Source: a bacterium
GTDB lineage: Bacteria > Verrucomicrobiota > Kiritimatiellia > CAIKKV01 > CAIYGI01
Length of the DNA stretch: 39,679 bases
Direction of reading: 5' to 3'
NCBI GenBank assembly: GCA_025360745.1
Contig: JANYBP010000036.1
Location: forward strand, 1-39,679
Below are positions 24,901 through 33,800 of the stretch, in pieces (position 1 is the stretch's first letter; the number at the start of each line of letters is the position of its first letter). A model generated the notes under the pieces. The model did not search any database. It was not told where the DNA came from and saw only the letters and a program-made list of their open reading frames with translations. The translations under genes were made by a program, and so were the position numbers.

Positions 24901-27900
24901 GGGTACTCGTTGAGCACCTGGAAACCGGCCGGGGATACCGGACTGTGATCCGGGTCGGGACGGTTATTGAATGTGTAGTAAGCCTTCAGAACCGTCGCCG
25001 AGGGCAGGGTGGCAGCCTGAGCAACCTGACTCCGGGTCATGCGTGTCGCCTTGTCTGTCCGGATCTGGTCCTGCGAACGCGCGCCGTCCCAAAGGGAAAT
25101 GCAATCCAACCACCCCTGGAAGAAATTAGCCAGCGCCGGTTGCGAGTGCGGGGAGCTCGGACCATATGGAGGCACCAGAATCCCGGTGCCGTCCACCCAG
25201 CCGTTCGGATTATTATCGGATGCGCCGACCACGATGGGCGCATTAAACCGTAACCACACAAACGGGGGAATCGTATTATATGACTCGCCCCACCCGTTCG
25301 CCGGAATCAGCGAAGACGGCGTGTTCGCAACCAGGTTGCCGTCCTTGTAGAGCTGGAGCGCCCCAACCCAGTTGCTCCGCGAATCGTAATGTCCGTCAAA
25401 CGTGCAGGCCAGATGCGCCCATTCGTTGGCGCGCATGACGGACGATGCCGATGCCACCGGACTCGCGGTGATCGGCGATCCCTCGGCATTGTCGTACGTC
25501 GCGTAGGGCAACCCTTGCGCGTCGATGCCGAGTTGGAAATTGTGACGCAGTCCGGGCCCCCCGAGAAAACTTCCCTGCGGCATTAAGAAGGATCGATCCA
25601 CGATCACCTGGCCATGCCCCGCTTTCGGATTTTCAGGACGCGCCCAGGCTTCAACGGTGAAATCCCGGAATTCGGTTTGAGTCACAAAATGCGGATCGCG
25701 CGTACGCGCCGCCGCGTTGCCGTTAAGGTACAGCGCCCGGCGTTTGATCGGCGACTGGCCGTTGAGCGGATCGGTCACACCGGTGGTGACGGTCGTATCG
25801 CCTCTGATTTCCGCCTTGTCGCCGATGTTGTCGTTGTCTGTGTCGAACCCTTCGTTCGCTTCGAAGGAGAAAAAATACGAGGGCGCGGGGAAATTTATCG
25901 GGTCCGCCAGCGTCAACGGATCCCAGTACCATTCGACCATGCCGGCGGCGAAGCGATTCCCGGTCCAATAGTAGAGATTGGCCCATGAATCCGGACTGCT
26001 GAAGTCGGTCATCCACAACGGGCTCGGATCCGTATGGGAGTACTGGGGCTCATCCGAAGGAACGTCCTTCTGAATGGATTCCTCGATGTTGTTCAAGCCG
26101 TCCTGGTCGGGATCCATTGACTGATGCCCGGCGATCCACGGGTAACGCAAGATGTTGACCGAAGACATCCACACACCGTGAATCGGAAGCGACGGAACCG
26201 GAACGTCCTGTCCGTACAGTTTTCCATTGACGATGTCGAGGGTTCCGAACAACGGATTGAGTCCGTGGAAAACTTCCCAGTAGTCATCCATCCCGTCCTG
26301 GTCAGTGTCAATCTTCGAGGGATCGCTGCTGGAGAACCAAAGCCCGATCCTCGGTGGCGCGGCGAGCACCGCCACCTGGGCGCCGGTTATGAAACACCAC
26401 GGAATGCGATGGCTGATCGGCCCAATCCGGTAGTGCGGATCCCACGTACGCGGCTCGCGGCCGCCGGGGCCATTATACCATTGGTTGCCAGACATGGTCG
26501 GATCGAAGAAGTCGTAAGGCTCGTAACCATAGAGCCCCTTGCCGTCGACCCACGCGGTATTTTTATTGTTATATTTGAACTGCCAGTTGTAAACGGCGCC
26601 GCACAGGTACTCCTGGTAGTTGACCAGACCGTCTCCATCGTAATCCGCCTTGTCGTCAACCGTAGTCCCGTTCATGCCGCCGGACCAGGCATTCGTTGTC
26701 CCCACCGCCGATGCGATGTTCGTGACGATAATGGTGGCGCCGCTCGTATTGGTGGTCGTAACGACGTTCGTGGTCGTAATCGGAATGGTCGTGGCGCCGA
26801 ACCGCCCGGCGTATTTGCTTTCCCACGCATCAGGAAGATGGTCGCCATCGGTATCGGCCGATGTCGGATTCAGTCCCGCGCCTTCGAATGACAGAGCCAC
26901 TATCTCCATGGTGTTCGTATCGATCTCGATTTGCGCAAGGCCGTTCGAGGTGTAGTTAAAGGCAACCTTCTCGCCACCGTCGCTGAGCTGGTCAAAATCG
27001 GTGTCGCCGTCGTTCGGGTCAGTCGGCATCAGCTTGTTACGCCATCCGTCCACATAGGTTCGTCCGGCCTCCACGTTTGTGGAGGTGTTGTAGCTTTGAA
27101 ATTCCTGATAGGCGGAAAGCCCATCGGCGTCGATATTTAGCGCACCATCCGAGGGGTCTGCTGGATCCAGACCAACGTAGAACTCCCAGCCGTCCCAAAT
27201 TCCGTCGCCATCGCTGTCATAGGCGTACGGACTGACGGGGTGATCGTCCGTGTAGACCCCTGGGAAGAAAGGCCCGGCGCCGTCGCCGCGAATCGCCTCC
27301 AAGTTGATGAATTGCGCTGTGGTTGTGGCGCCAGGAAACGTCCTCAGCGGGTTGGAGTAGCCATAGCCTGTGCGAGGATCGTAACCATACGCCAGATAGA
27401 CCTGATTGTGGCGCTTGGCTCCGGGCGCGTTCCAGGCCGCGCCGCCATCATAGGCGTACCACTTGCCGCTCGGGTTGTCGTGGCCGTCATCGGTGCCTTT
27501 GATACCCAGCGAGTGGGCCGTCCACGGGTCATACCCGAACGTCAATTCCCACCCGTCGGGGAGTCCGTCCCCATCAGTGTCCCACAGGAATGGGTTCACG
27601 CACCAGGGCGGATTGCCTGGGGGCGGATTCTGCCGCACCACTGGGAACGCATTGCTGGTAACGATGGTGGATGCCTGGTATTTGTCCATGACAGTCACCC
27701 AACCCGAACGACGCGCGCCGGCGGGCACGCCACCCTTCAGCACGGGGTTGTACCAGACATCGTAACTGGGAGCGCCGCCGGCCGGTTCGACAAACGACCC
27801 TGATGGCTTGAAAATACGCGAAGTCGCCCATGGAGGCACGGTATTTGTGATCAGAATCCAGATGTTGGTATTGACGATCGTTTGTCCAACATGGTTCGAC

Positions 27901-30005
27901 TGCCATAGGTCCCAAGACCACTTGAACCCGTCGTCCATCTTGTCGTCGCCAGTGAAACTGGTGTCGGAGAAACTGGAGTCGGCCGTATCGGTCAAATCCG
28001 GCGCCATCCTGATTACCGTCACCGCGAGCGTGTTGGTCCAGAGTCCGCCCGAGGGGGTGGCATCGAGAATTCCCCAATCCTCCCGGTAAACATAACCCGC
28101 GCTCAGTCGCGCATCGGCGACGACGCCACCGGGCGGTACGCTGACAAAAACGAACGGTTTGCAGGCGTCTGGTCCGGTGTATTCTTCCATGTTCGACAAC
28201 GGCTGGGTGGTCAGATAGCCCAGCGTCGTGTCCCAGTGAAAGTCGCCGTCAGGATTGCCGGTAGGACCAAAGTCGCCGCCTGGCGAAGTCATGGCCAAGG
28301 CATTTTTTTGGTTTCCGCTCGAGCCAACGTTATTGGTGTCGATGATGTGATTGTATTCGTACTCATCGTCAATGCCGTCGCCATCGCTGTCGCATTTGAT
28401 GGGACTGATCTTCGCGGCGCGGGCCGGGAAATTGGTCAGCGACAGGTAAATCAGATACTCGGTGCGGGTCGAAAGGCCATCGCCGTCGGGATCGCCATCG
28501 GGGCCGGCATCGCCAGGCCCCGTGGGAGAAAGACCAAACTTGTTGTACCAATCGGATTCTGGATTCTGCAGGACAAACGTCGGAATGTAGGACGCGAAAC
28601 CCGCGATGATGTCGGACAACGACGCTGTGAAGAACACCGAGACTCCGCGCGTCCATCTCGCGAAGGAGTAACCAGCGCTGGGACTTGCGGTTAGGTTGAG
28701 CGTGGAACCGGATCCCACCCAGACATTGGTGGTCATTCCCACGGTCAACGAACCACCTACACTATTACCCTGGGCATCCGTTCCATTGAAGGAGACCGTG
28801 CCGCCGACAGCACCGGAAATATTGATGCGGTATTCCGTACCCCAGCGCCAGCGGACCTGATAGTTGTTGGTCGGGTTGGCAATCACGAATGAGGTCACAT
28901 TCGCGGCCGGCGCCGGGAAGCCGGAAGTGGGAGTGAAATTCGTGTAGCCGACGCAGATATAGCGCGACGCCCCCGCGGGCACGGTCAGCGTCGGCACCTG
29001 AACCGTCGCCGAAACGCCGTTGGTGACAAGTTGGGCGGGGAAAAGATCCGCCGTTCCCGGGCCGTTTGGTTCATGATGGGTTACCGTGTAGCCGGGCCGG
29101 TATGTCGCACGGAAGGTACTGCCGGCCGCCACGGTCACATTCTGCGGCGCCGAGACGAAGGCATTGAAGCCCGGGAGGACCAGCCAGTTTCCATCCGTTC
29201 CGTCATCCCATCCGGTAAAGAAAAAGCCCGCGCCCGCCGCGGCGGAAAGCGAGACAGTGCTGCCCTTGGATACCAGCACGATCTTGTCCGGGGGCGCCGT
29301 ATAGGTGTTGGTTCCGTAGAGCAGACTGGCCGTACCACCCGCCTGACTTTTCAGCGTCAACTGCACGGTGTCTACATGCGGCAGATAGACAGCGGTAAGT
29401 GTCGCAGCAGACGACGAGAACGAAATCGAATTAGGGTTGGCTGTGGCGCCGAAATCAAGATTGATATTCTGTTTTTCCCAGTGATCGAAGTCGTATGTCA
29501 CTCCGCCTATGACACGCGTTAAGAACGCGGAAACAACATTGGTCGATGCCCTGGGCAGTACGGTTTGGGCGCCATCTAAGAAGGATTCGCCGTTGACCGA
29601 TACGTACCCCAACGGCGGGACTGTGAGCACCGTTAGTTTCGTGCTTTGGACAAAGGTGGCTATACCCACGGCGTTCGGCAACAAAAACGTCAGCCACGCG
29701 TTTGTTCCTGCTGGTCCTGGCTCGTCAATGTACGGCGCCGCTGGACCTGACCAGCCCGTGAACATGTAATTGGCCGATGGGATAGCCGTGATCAATTTAT
29801 ACTCGTTCGAGCCCTGCAGGGATACTAGCGTCGTCAAACCGTTGGTAAATGCAACAGTGCCAGGTCCCACATTAACCAACGTATTGGTGATGTCCGCGCC
29901 GTTGGCGACCGACAGCGTTCCCGCGGCGGCCAAGGCCAGCACGGATGCCCATCTCCGCACCGATTGCACACCTGCGGGAATTTTCTGGAGGATACGCATA
30001 TTCAT
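21987..30005 (-). CDS. Giant exported multidomain protein (InlB-type, DxDxDG and LamG modules)
   Basis: 2672-aa secreted or surface protein with an N-terminal signal sequence ending near LAAAGTLSVANGA. Residues about 40-470 hold several divergent InlB B-repeat-like units (MFTGWSG, FFFTGWDDG, SFARWTRG). From about 490 to 2000 there are many thrombospondin-3-like calcium repeats, for example DPDGDGLSTRTEY, DSDGDGIDDEYEYN, DTDGDGLPDGWELTFGYDP, DTDQDGMDDYWEVFHGLNP and DADIDGWSNYSEFRAGTDP. A LamG/concanavalin-type domain starts near 1420 (ALYLNGNAA, FTVEAWARPE). Beta-rich domains follow, another DTDNDMIPDEWE near 2500, and the C-terminal module YKVQYSQDLKTW, ending FYRVQIAW. No PEP-CTERM, LPXTG or Por tail is present. 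It starts 27 nt after the upstream lipoprotein gene, so the two are one operon. Likely a calcium-stabilised surface adhesin or glycan-binding protein; no catalytic site was recognised. Confidence 0.9.
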   Translation of the reverse strand: MNMRILQKIPAGVQSVRRWASVLALAAAGTLSVANGADITNTLVNVGPGTVAFTNGLTTLVSLQGSNEYKLITAIPSANYMFTGWSGPAAPYIDEPGPAGTNAWLTFLLPNAVGIATFVQSTKLTVLTVPPLGYVSVNGESFLDGAQTVLPRASTNVVSAFLTRVIGGVTYDFDHWEKQNINLDFGATANPNSISFSSSAATLTAVYLPHVDTVQLTLKSQAGGTASLLYGTNTYTAPPDKIVLVSKGSTVSLSAAAGAGFFFTGWDDGTDGNWLVLPGFNAFVSAPQNVTVAAGSTFRATYRPGYTVTHHEPNGPGTADLFPAQLVTNGVSATVQVPTLTVPAGASRYICVGYTNFTPTSGFPAPAANVTSFVIANPTNNYQVRWRWGTEYRINISGAVGGTVSFNGTDAQGNSVGGSLTVGMTTNVWVGSGSTLNLTASPSAGYSFARWTRGVSVFFTASLSDIIAGFASYIPTFVLQNPESDWYNKFGLSPTGPGDAGPDGDPDGDGLSTRTEYLIYLSLTNFPARAAKISPIKCDSDGDGIDDEYEYNHIIDTNNVGSSGNQKNALAMTSPGGDFGPTGNPDGDFHWDTTLGYLTTQPLSNMEEYTGPDACKPFVFVSVPPGGVVADARLSAGYVYREDWGILDATPSGGLWTNTLAVTVIRMAPDLTDTADSSFSDTSFTGDDKMDDGFKWSWDLWQSNHVGQTIVNTNIWILITNTVPPWATSRIFKPSGSFVEPAGGAPSYDVWYNPVLKGGVPAGARRSGWVTVMDKYQASTIVTSNAFPVVRQNPPPGNPPWCVNPFLWDTDGDGLPDGWELTFGYDPWTAHSLGIKGTDDGHDNPSGKWYAYDGGAAWNAPGAKRHNQVYLAYGYDPRTGYGYSNPLRTFPGATTTAQFINLEAIRGDGAGPFFPGVYTDDHPVSPYAYDSDGDGIWDGWEFYVGLDPADPSDGALNIDADGLSAYQEFQSYNTSTNVEAGRTYVDGWRNKLMPTDPNDGDTDFDQLSDGGEKVAFNYTSNGLAQIEIDTNTMEIVALSFEGAGLNPTSADTDGDHLPDAWESKYAGRFGATTIPITTTNVVTTTNTSGATIIVTNIASAVGTTNAWSGGMNGTTVDDKADYDGDGLVNYQEYLCGAVYNWQFKYNNKNTAWVDGKGLYGYEPYDFFDPTMSGNQWYNGPGGREPRTWDPHYRIGPISHRIPWCFITGAQVAVLAAPPRIGLWFSSSDPSKIDTDQDGMDDYWEVFHGLNPLFGTLDIVNGKLYGQDVPVPSLPIHGVWMSSVNILRYPWIAGHQSMDPDQDGLNNIEESIQKDVPSDEPQYSHTDPSPLWMTDFSSPDSWANLYYWTGNRFAAGMVEWYWDPLTLADPINFPAPSYFFSFEANEGFDTDNDNIGDKAEIRGDTTVTTGVTDPLNGQSPIKRRALYLNGNAAARTRDPHFVTQTEFRDFTVEAWARPENPKAGHGQVIVDRSFLMPQGSFLGGPGLRHNFQLGIDAQGLPYATYDNAEGSPITASPVASASSVMRANEWAHLACTFDGHYDSRSNWVGALQLYKDGNLVANTPSSLIPANGWGESYNTIPPFVWLRFNAPIVVGASDNNPNGWVDGTGILVPPYGPSSPHSQPALANFFQGWLDCISLWDGARSQDQIRTDKATRMTRSQVAQAATLPSATVLKAYYTFNNRPDPDHSPVSPAGFQVLNEYPASYLNVPWWTLAANRSLVYDDYRYVPWLENMVAHIPLVPSRDGIGVATNGVFRNTANPYGLWYRHNSTGFREGHPQRGSGAASTDSIWALKSNPTVPDLLPLRWAVTDEDVPMWDGGGTPATDPYDSDKDGLPDAWEEMFGLDPLDPNGVNGTYGDPDADGMNNWAEFEAGTSPVNWDSVGTGAPDFFSWAATNTYPIIYGERFTDHDFMEDSWELAHYVHDKLDPRRYDAHMDADIDGWSNYSEFRAGTDPTAPNSHPVPNVTGTATYNGFKTGGQLVVHAYQNPDMEGNPFVGVGVGLGRNNWTFSLNANAIVFVNGEALGAFPINVGNLNNGNIEPGTFSITPTPAPNPPWWVTDDGNGHLVANGAFFGNGIVGTINYVTGAWRMQWMGYFVAAPGTTLSASYMYRPSIGMKEGPVYLHAFIDLNGNGRFDTGEPAGIGLGQPFDLTWTDLTGIEIAMTDNALGYSRFSWAVPASILPSRVQISSTALGAASPLTRFISPARSFMNEQDFIQLGYINGLPPGSYTWTLFQQSLAGQFTTMTNGVFAFAYGAIAAPALGAPIGGEERLYTRTTFKFAADGDSTTVRVRLRIYSGTTTGGPLVYDSTERLPYQRQDGYRYLLAQNLYFGGPGFGNGPYTWTLEGLNGSGITALSAGGTFIVNIPSVPQTIINPLGPFMFAGALNYYGRVTGSGNFVVEASLSPAFAGQPDGRLVIPNPATLGAIPTNSFDFLMSGLPGGAYYVRAYFDQNGNRRLDPTDTRGYLMSAASFYTPITVDVRNFNSKQTIMLSAADTDNDMIPDEWEIATTGGLGSMGVGTYAVMNAMGASFFMTDLEWARYSTMNLNPDDPNAAGLDGIPVRIKAAFGMNIYAPYQFAISGVTTDTNGMPVVIWAKELLGVPLATSSGYQIMRNGVTLTYKVQYSQDLKTWNDVSGAMPDGPVKYDANAGLFRYVGAPTSCPYFYRVQIAW

Positions 30006-30032
30006 GGTCGGGTTCCTTTCTAAAAATCTTGT

Positions 30033-30695
30033 CTACGGGGCTTTCTCTTGCGCCTCGTTAGTTCCCATTGTCTTGATCAACTTAACACTCTCGACATACC
30101 GCGCATCGGCCTGAACCAGCGCGCCGTAAGCGCTCTCGGCCCGCTCCACCGCGGCCCGCGCCCGCGCCGCTTCCGGCACGTCCCGCACCAATGCCCGTTC
30201 CCGTTGCGCCATGGCCGTGCCGACTTCCCCGGCATCGCCGGGAGCGTTTGTGGCCGCGATCTCCTCGATCCGCGCCAGTCTTGCCGTCAATTCGCGGTAC
30301 TGGGCGTCCTGCTTCAGACGATCGCTGTAGGCCGCGCGCATTTGTATCACATTGGCCCAGGCTTGCGAACCCGCGGGCGTGGCACGCACCGCGTCGTCGG
30401 CTGTCCGCACCAGCGTGGCGACCTGCCGGGCGGGGGAGGCAGGTGGAAGGTGGGAGGTGGAAGGTGGAAGGTGGGAGGTGGGAGGTGGGAGGCGGAAGGT
30501 GGAAGGGGGAAGAGCGAGGGCGGCGGGCGGAACGATGGTGTTCGTGACAACTGGCGCGGGGGCCTGGGACGGCGCCACGGCGGTTTGCGGCGTTGCTTTG
30601 GGGGCAACGGGGACCGGGGCGGAGCGCCGGCCGCAGCCGGTGACTGAAACGCAAAGGCTCAGGGTGAAGATCAGCGGCACAAGCGCACCCAGCAT
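30033..30695 (-). CDS. Predicted lipoprotein with Pro-rich heptad insert and helical C-terminus
   Basis: 220-aa lipoprotein. ATG 30695 gives the leader MLGALVPLIFTLSLCVSVTG with the lipidated Cys at 21. The longer frame from 30905 overlaps the M6 gene and reads non-protein-like sequence, so it is rejected. Residues about 62-85 (LPPSTFR-LPPPTSH-LPPSTSH-LPPA) come from nine GGTGGAA-type DNA heptads, the same repeat found between genes at 19486. The C-terminal half is Ala/Arg/Glu-rich and helical (KQDAQYRELTARLARIEEIA) and contains KQDAQY, a motif shared with the exported coiled-coil protein at 36891-37592. It sits between the M6 gene (191-nt gap) and the giant gene (27-nt gap). A membrane-anchored accessory of the giant protein is a reasonable guess. 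Confidence 0.78.
   Translation of the reverse strand: MLGALVPLIFTLSLCVSVTGCGRRSAPVPVAPKATPQTAVAPSQAPAPVVTNTIVPPAALALPPSTFRLPPPTSHLPPSTSHLPPASPARQVATLVRTADDAVRATPAGSQAWANVIQMRAAYSDRLKQDAQYRELTARLARIEEIAATNAPGDAGEVGTAMAQRERALVRDVPEAARARAAVERAESAYGALVQADARYVESVKLIKTMGTNEAQEKAP
30442..30508. repeat. Heptad-repeat array inside a coding sequence
   Basis: GGTGGAA-GGTGGGA-GGTGGAA-GGTGGAA-GGTGGGA-GGTGGGA-GGTGGGA-GGCGGAA-GGTGGAA in unbroken 7-nt register. On the minus strand this is translated as a 7-residue Pro-rich repeat in the lipoprotein at 30033-30695. No inverted partner arm lies nearby. Confidence 0.9.
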
Positions 30696-30886
30696 GGAGT
30701 TCGGTGTCCGGTTAGCGTTGATCTGTGTATCCGCCTGCCTGCGGCAGGTGGCAGTGCCTGTCATTAACCAGTCTCCGATACCGGCGCATGACGGGCACGA
30801 CACCGCGCGCAGCGCGGCGGCTACACCCGTCCGGTTGGCTGGCGACGCACCTGAACCCTGACCCCTGTCCACCGTGTGCGACCAGC
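30696..30886. other. 191-nt spacer between M6 protease and lipoprotein genes
   Basis: It holds a single heptad-like arm CCTGAAC-CCTGACC-CCTGTCC (about 30850-30870), with a weak complementary GAGTTCGGTGTCCGG (30697-30711) near the lipoprotein start, so it may be a degenerate arm pair. I see no gene or clear terminator. Confidence 0.4.
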
Positions 30887-33800
30887 TCATGGCAAATGTC
30901 TCCACACGCGGTAGAAGATCGGGCTGTTGGTCGCCGGACCCGCCACGGGGGCGGCCAGCACGCCGTTGACCGCCGATGTCACGGTGGCCACACCGAGCCA
31001 GTTGGTGGAGGGCAGGAGCGGCGCGGCCTGGACCTGATAGACAAAGGAGGAAATCGCGTTCCAGTTGATGACATTCGGCGCCTGCGTCGCGGCGGAAATC
31101 AGGATTATATCCGAGGCCACCGTAAAGACGCCGTTGGTCACGTAGATCGCCAGGTCAGACGGTTGTCCGGTCGTATCCTGCGCTCCGCTGACCGAAGCGT
31201 TGACCACGCCAAGATCGGCCGGTTGCACGGCATAGGCCAACACAAAGACATTGGCCGCCGTCTTGGCCATGGGCGCGGTGAGCGTTACGCCGCCGTTCAA
31301 GCCCAGACTCGGCAGTGGCGCGTTGGTCATGGGCTTGTCGTAGGTGGCGGTGAGATGCACCGTCTCGCCAAACACCACCGGACGTCCCGTAATATCGCAG
31401 GTCAAAGCCACGAGATGCGGCGGAGGATTTCCGAGCGGCGCGGCGGAGCCGGCGGGGTCGATCCCGTGCAGCATGTCCCACAAATCGCTGGCGCCGTTGC
31501 CGTTGGTGTCGAACTTGTGCGGATCGGTCCCCACCCGATACTCGCCGAGGTTGGTCACCCCGTCCCCGTCGGGATCGAGCAGGGCGTCGGAGGGATCGTT
31601 GCTGTTCAAGCCGTGCAAGTCTTCCCAGACATCGTCCATGCCGTCGCCGTCCAGATCGATCACCGGTTTTATACGCAACACCTGCTGATGGCGCGTGTCT
31701 GCGACGTACAGGCTGCCGTCTTCAGGCGAAGGCCACAGGCCATTGGGAAGCGACAGCGAGATCGGCGACTTATAGGTTGCGATCCATACACCGTTGCTGT
31801 CGAACATCTGCACCCGTGCGTTGTTTTGGTCCATTACGTATATACGGCCGCCGACGCCGACCTGCACGTCCGTCGGCTTGCTGAAATAGCCGTCGTTCGT
31901 CCCTGTGCCTCCGATCGTAAACAGGCTCGATCCGGCGCTGTCGAAGACCTGGACGTTATTGCCGCCGATACCGTTACCGCTATTGGCCACGTAAACGCGC
32001 CCGGCGTTGTCAACGCAAAGGCCGGCGGGAATCTGCAGCGAGGTGGCGAAAACGCGGACGAACGCACCTGTCGTCGGCTCGAATACCAGCACGCGGTCAT
32101 TCTTGGTATCGGCGACATAGAAATTACCCGCCTGATCCATCCCCACGCCTTGGGGCCTCCAGAGGTTGTTTGTGCCGAACGAGAACAACCAGGTCAGCGC
32201 GCCATTGAGCGGGTTCACCGATAGCGCCACCACGCGGTCGTTCTCGGTATCGGCAACCGCCAGGCGGTTCCCGGAGATCGCCAGACCGCGCGGCCGGTAG
32301 AACTGGCTGGTTCCGCCGCCCTTTGCGCCAAAAGTTCCGACATGGGTGGAAAGATCGCGTGTCCAGATGTCAATCTGCCCGATGTTGGCGTTGAAGTCCG
32401 ACCCTTCGGCCACATAGACCCAGTTACTGCGCGCCACCACCCGGTTGGGATCCACGCCCGTACCCGTCGAAACGGAATTCTGCTGGCTCCAGGCCGGCGG
32501 CAACGCGTCCGCTGGCGCGCGCGGATCGCGCCCCGTCAGCACACTCCAGCCGTCGGGAACGCCGTCTCCGTTCGAGTCGCGCGCGTAATTCAGGATATTG
32601 GTAAGGCTCCAAGCCACATACTTGTTGGTCTGAACCGCCGCGCTGCCGATCGCCATCGGAGCGGAGTCGCCGTAAACCACGGCTGCATCTGCCGACGGCG
32701 CATCCCAGGCCCGGACGTAGACACTGCTGCCGGATAAACCGGAACATCCGAATGCCTTTACGAACTGCCCCATGTTAGCCGGAACGCCACCGACACCAAA
32801 AAGACCGTAACTTCTTGGGCCGTCGTGCTCGTACAAGAGTTGGTCATCGCCGCCGGCCTTCCCTCCCTGCCTGGGCGGATCTCTGAGACCATTGTTTCCG
32901 GTCGCGAGCACTTGAAAGAAACACGATGCTGGGCCGTCGTCGCCCATCAAATAGCGTCCGAGCCAATCGGTAACACCGCTCGATCCATTCGACAGCCTAA
33001 CCCACAGCACGTTCGTGACTGCGGCCGCCGTCACATTCGTGACGTAGAACGCCAGGGACTGCACGCCCACCGCGCCAACCGTCGAAGTGGCGGAATGGAA
33101 AAGCGTTACTACCGGCACCCGGAAATTGCCGGGCGCCTTCAGCGCCACCTTCACCGGGACCGCGCCGGTCACAATATCCCCTGGATTCATCAGCCCGTAC
33201 GACACGCTACCCGTGGATGACACACCCGCGTCAGAACTCGAAATCGCGGCGCTCACGCCTGCCAGCGTCGCGGTGCTGGAGTTGTATGCCGTGAAAGTCA
33301 ACCAATTGCTGCTCGGAGCTGCTCCCATGGCAGGCGAAAAATCCGTCACCCACACCCCGGAAGGCTGGCAAGCCGACAAACTGACGTCGTCAATAAACAT
33401 ACCCGGCTGCGTCGCCGTGCCCGTCACTACGCGGAACCGTGCGCGAAGATTGCGGTTTCCGAACTGCGCCGGGTCCAGCGTCACTGTCTCGACTTGCCAT
33501 CCGCCCGAATTACCAATGTAAACGCCGCCGGCATTCGGCGTGACATTAATCCACGAGGAACCGTCGGACACCTCCACATAACCGCCTCCGCTTGTGAAAT
33601 CGTACCAGACGGCGTACCTAAGCGCCGGATTGGCGCCGACGGGGATTGCGGGCGTTTGCAGGGTCGTCCACGCATTGTTCGGACAACTTCCCGTCATGCC
33701 GGTACCCCAGCAGCGGGTTGGACTGTACGCGGCAGACGGTCCGTTGGAGGGAACGCCCCAGCGCCAGACATCCGAAACGTATTGGCCGACAATATTGCTT

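Noticed and set aside
30696-30905. 70-residue N-terminal extension of the lipoprotein
   Set aside because: It overlaps the M6 gene and hides a good lipoprotein signal beginning at 30695.
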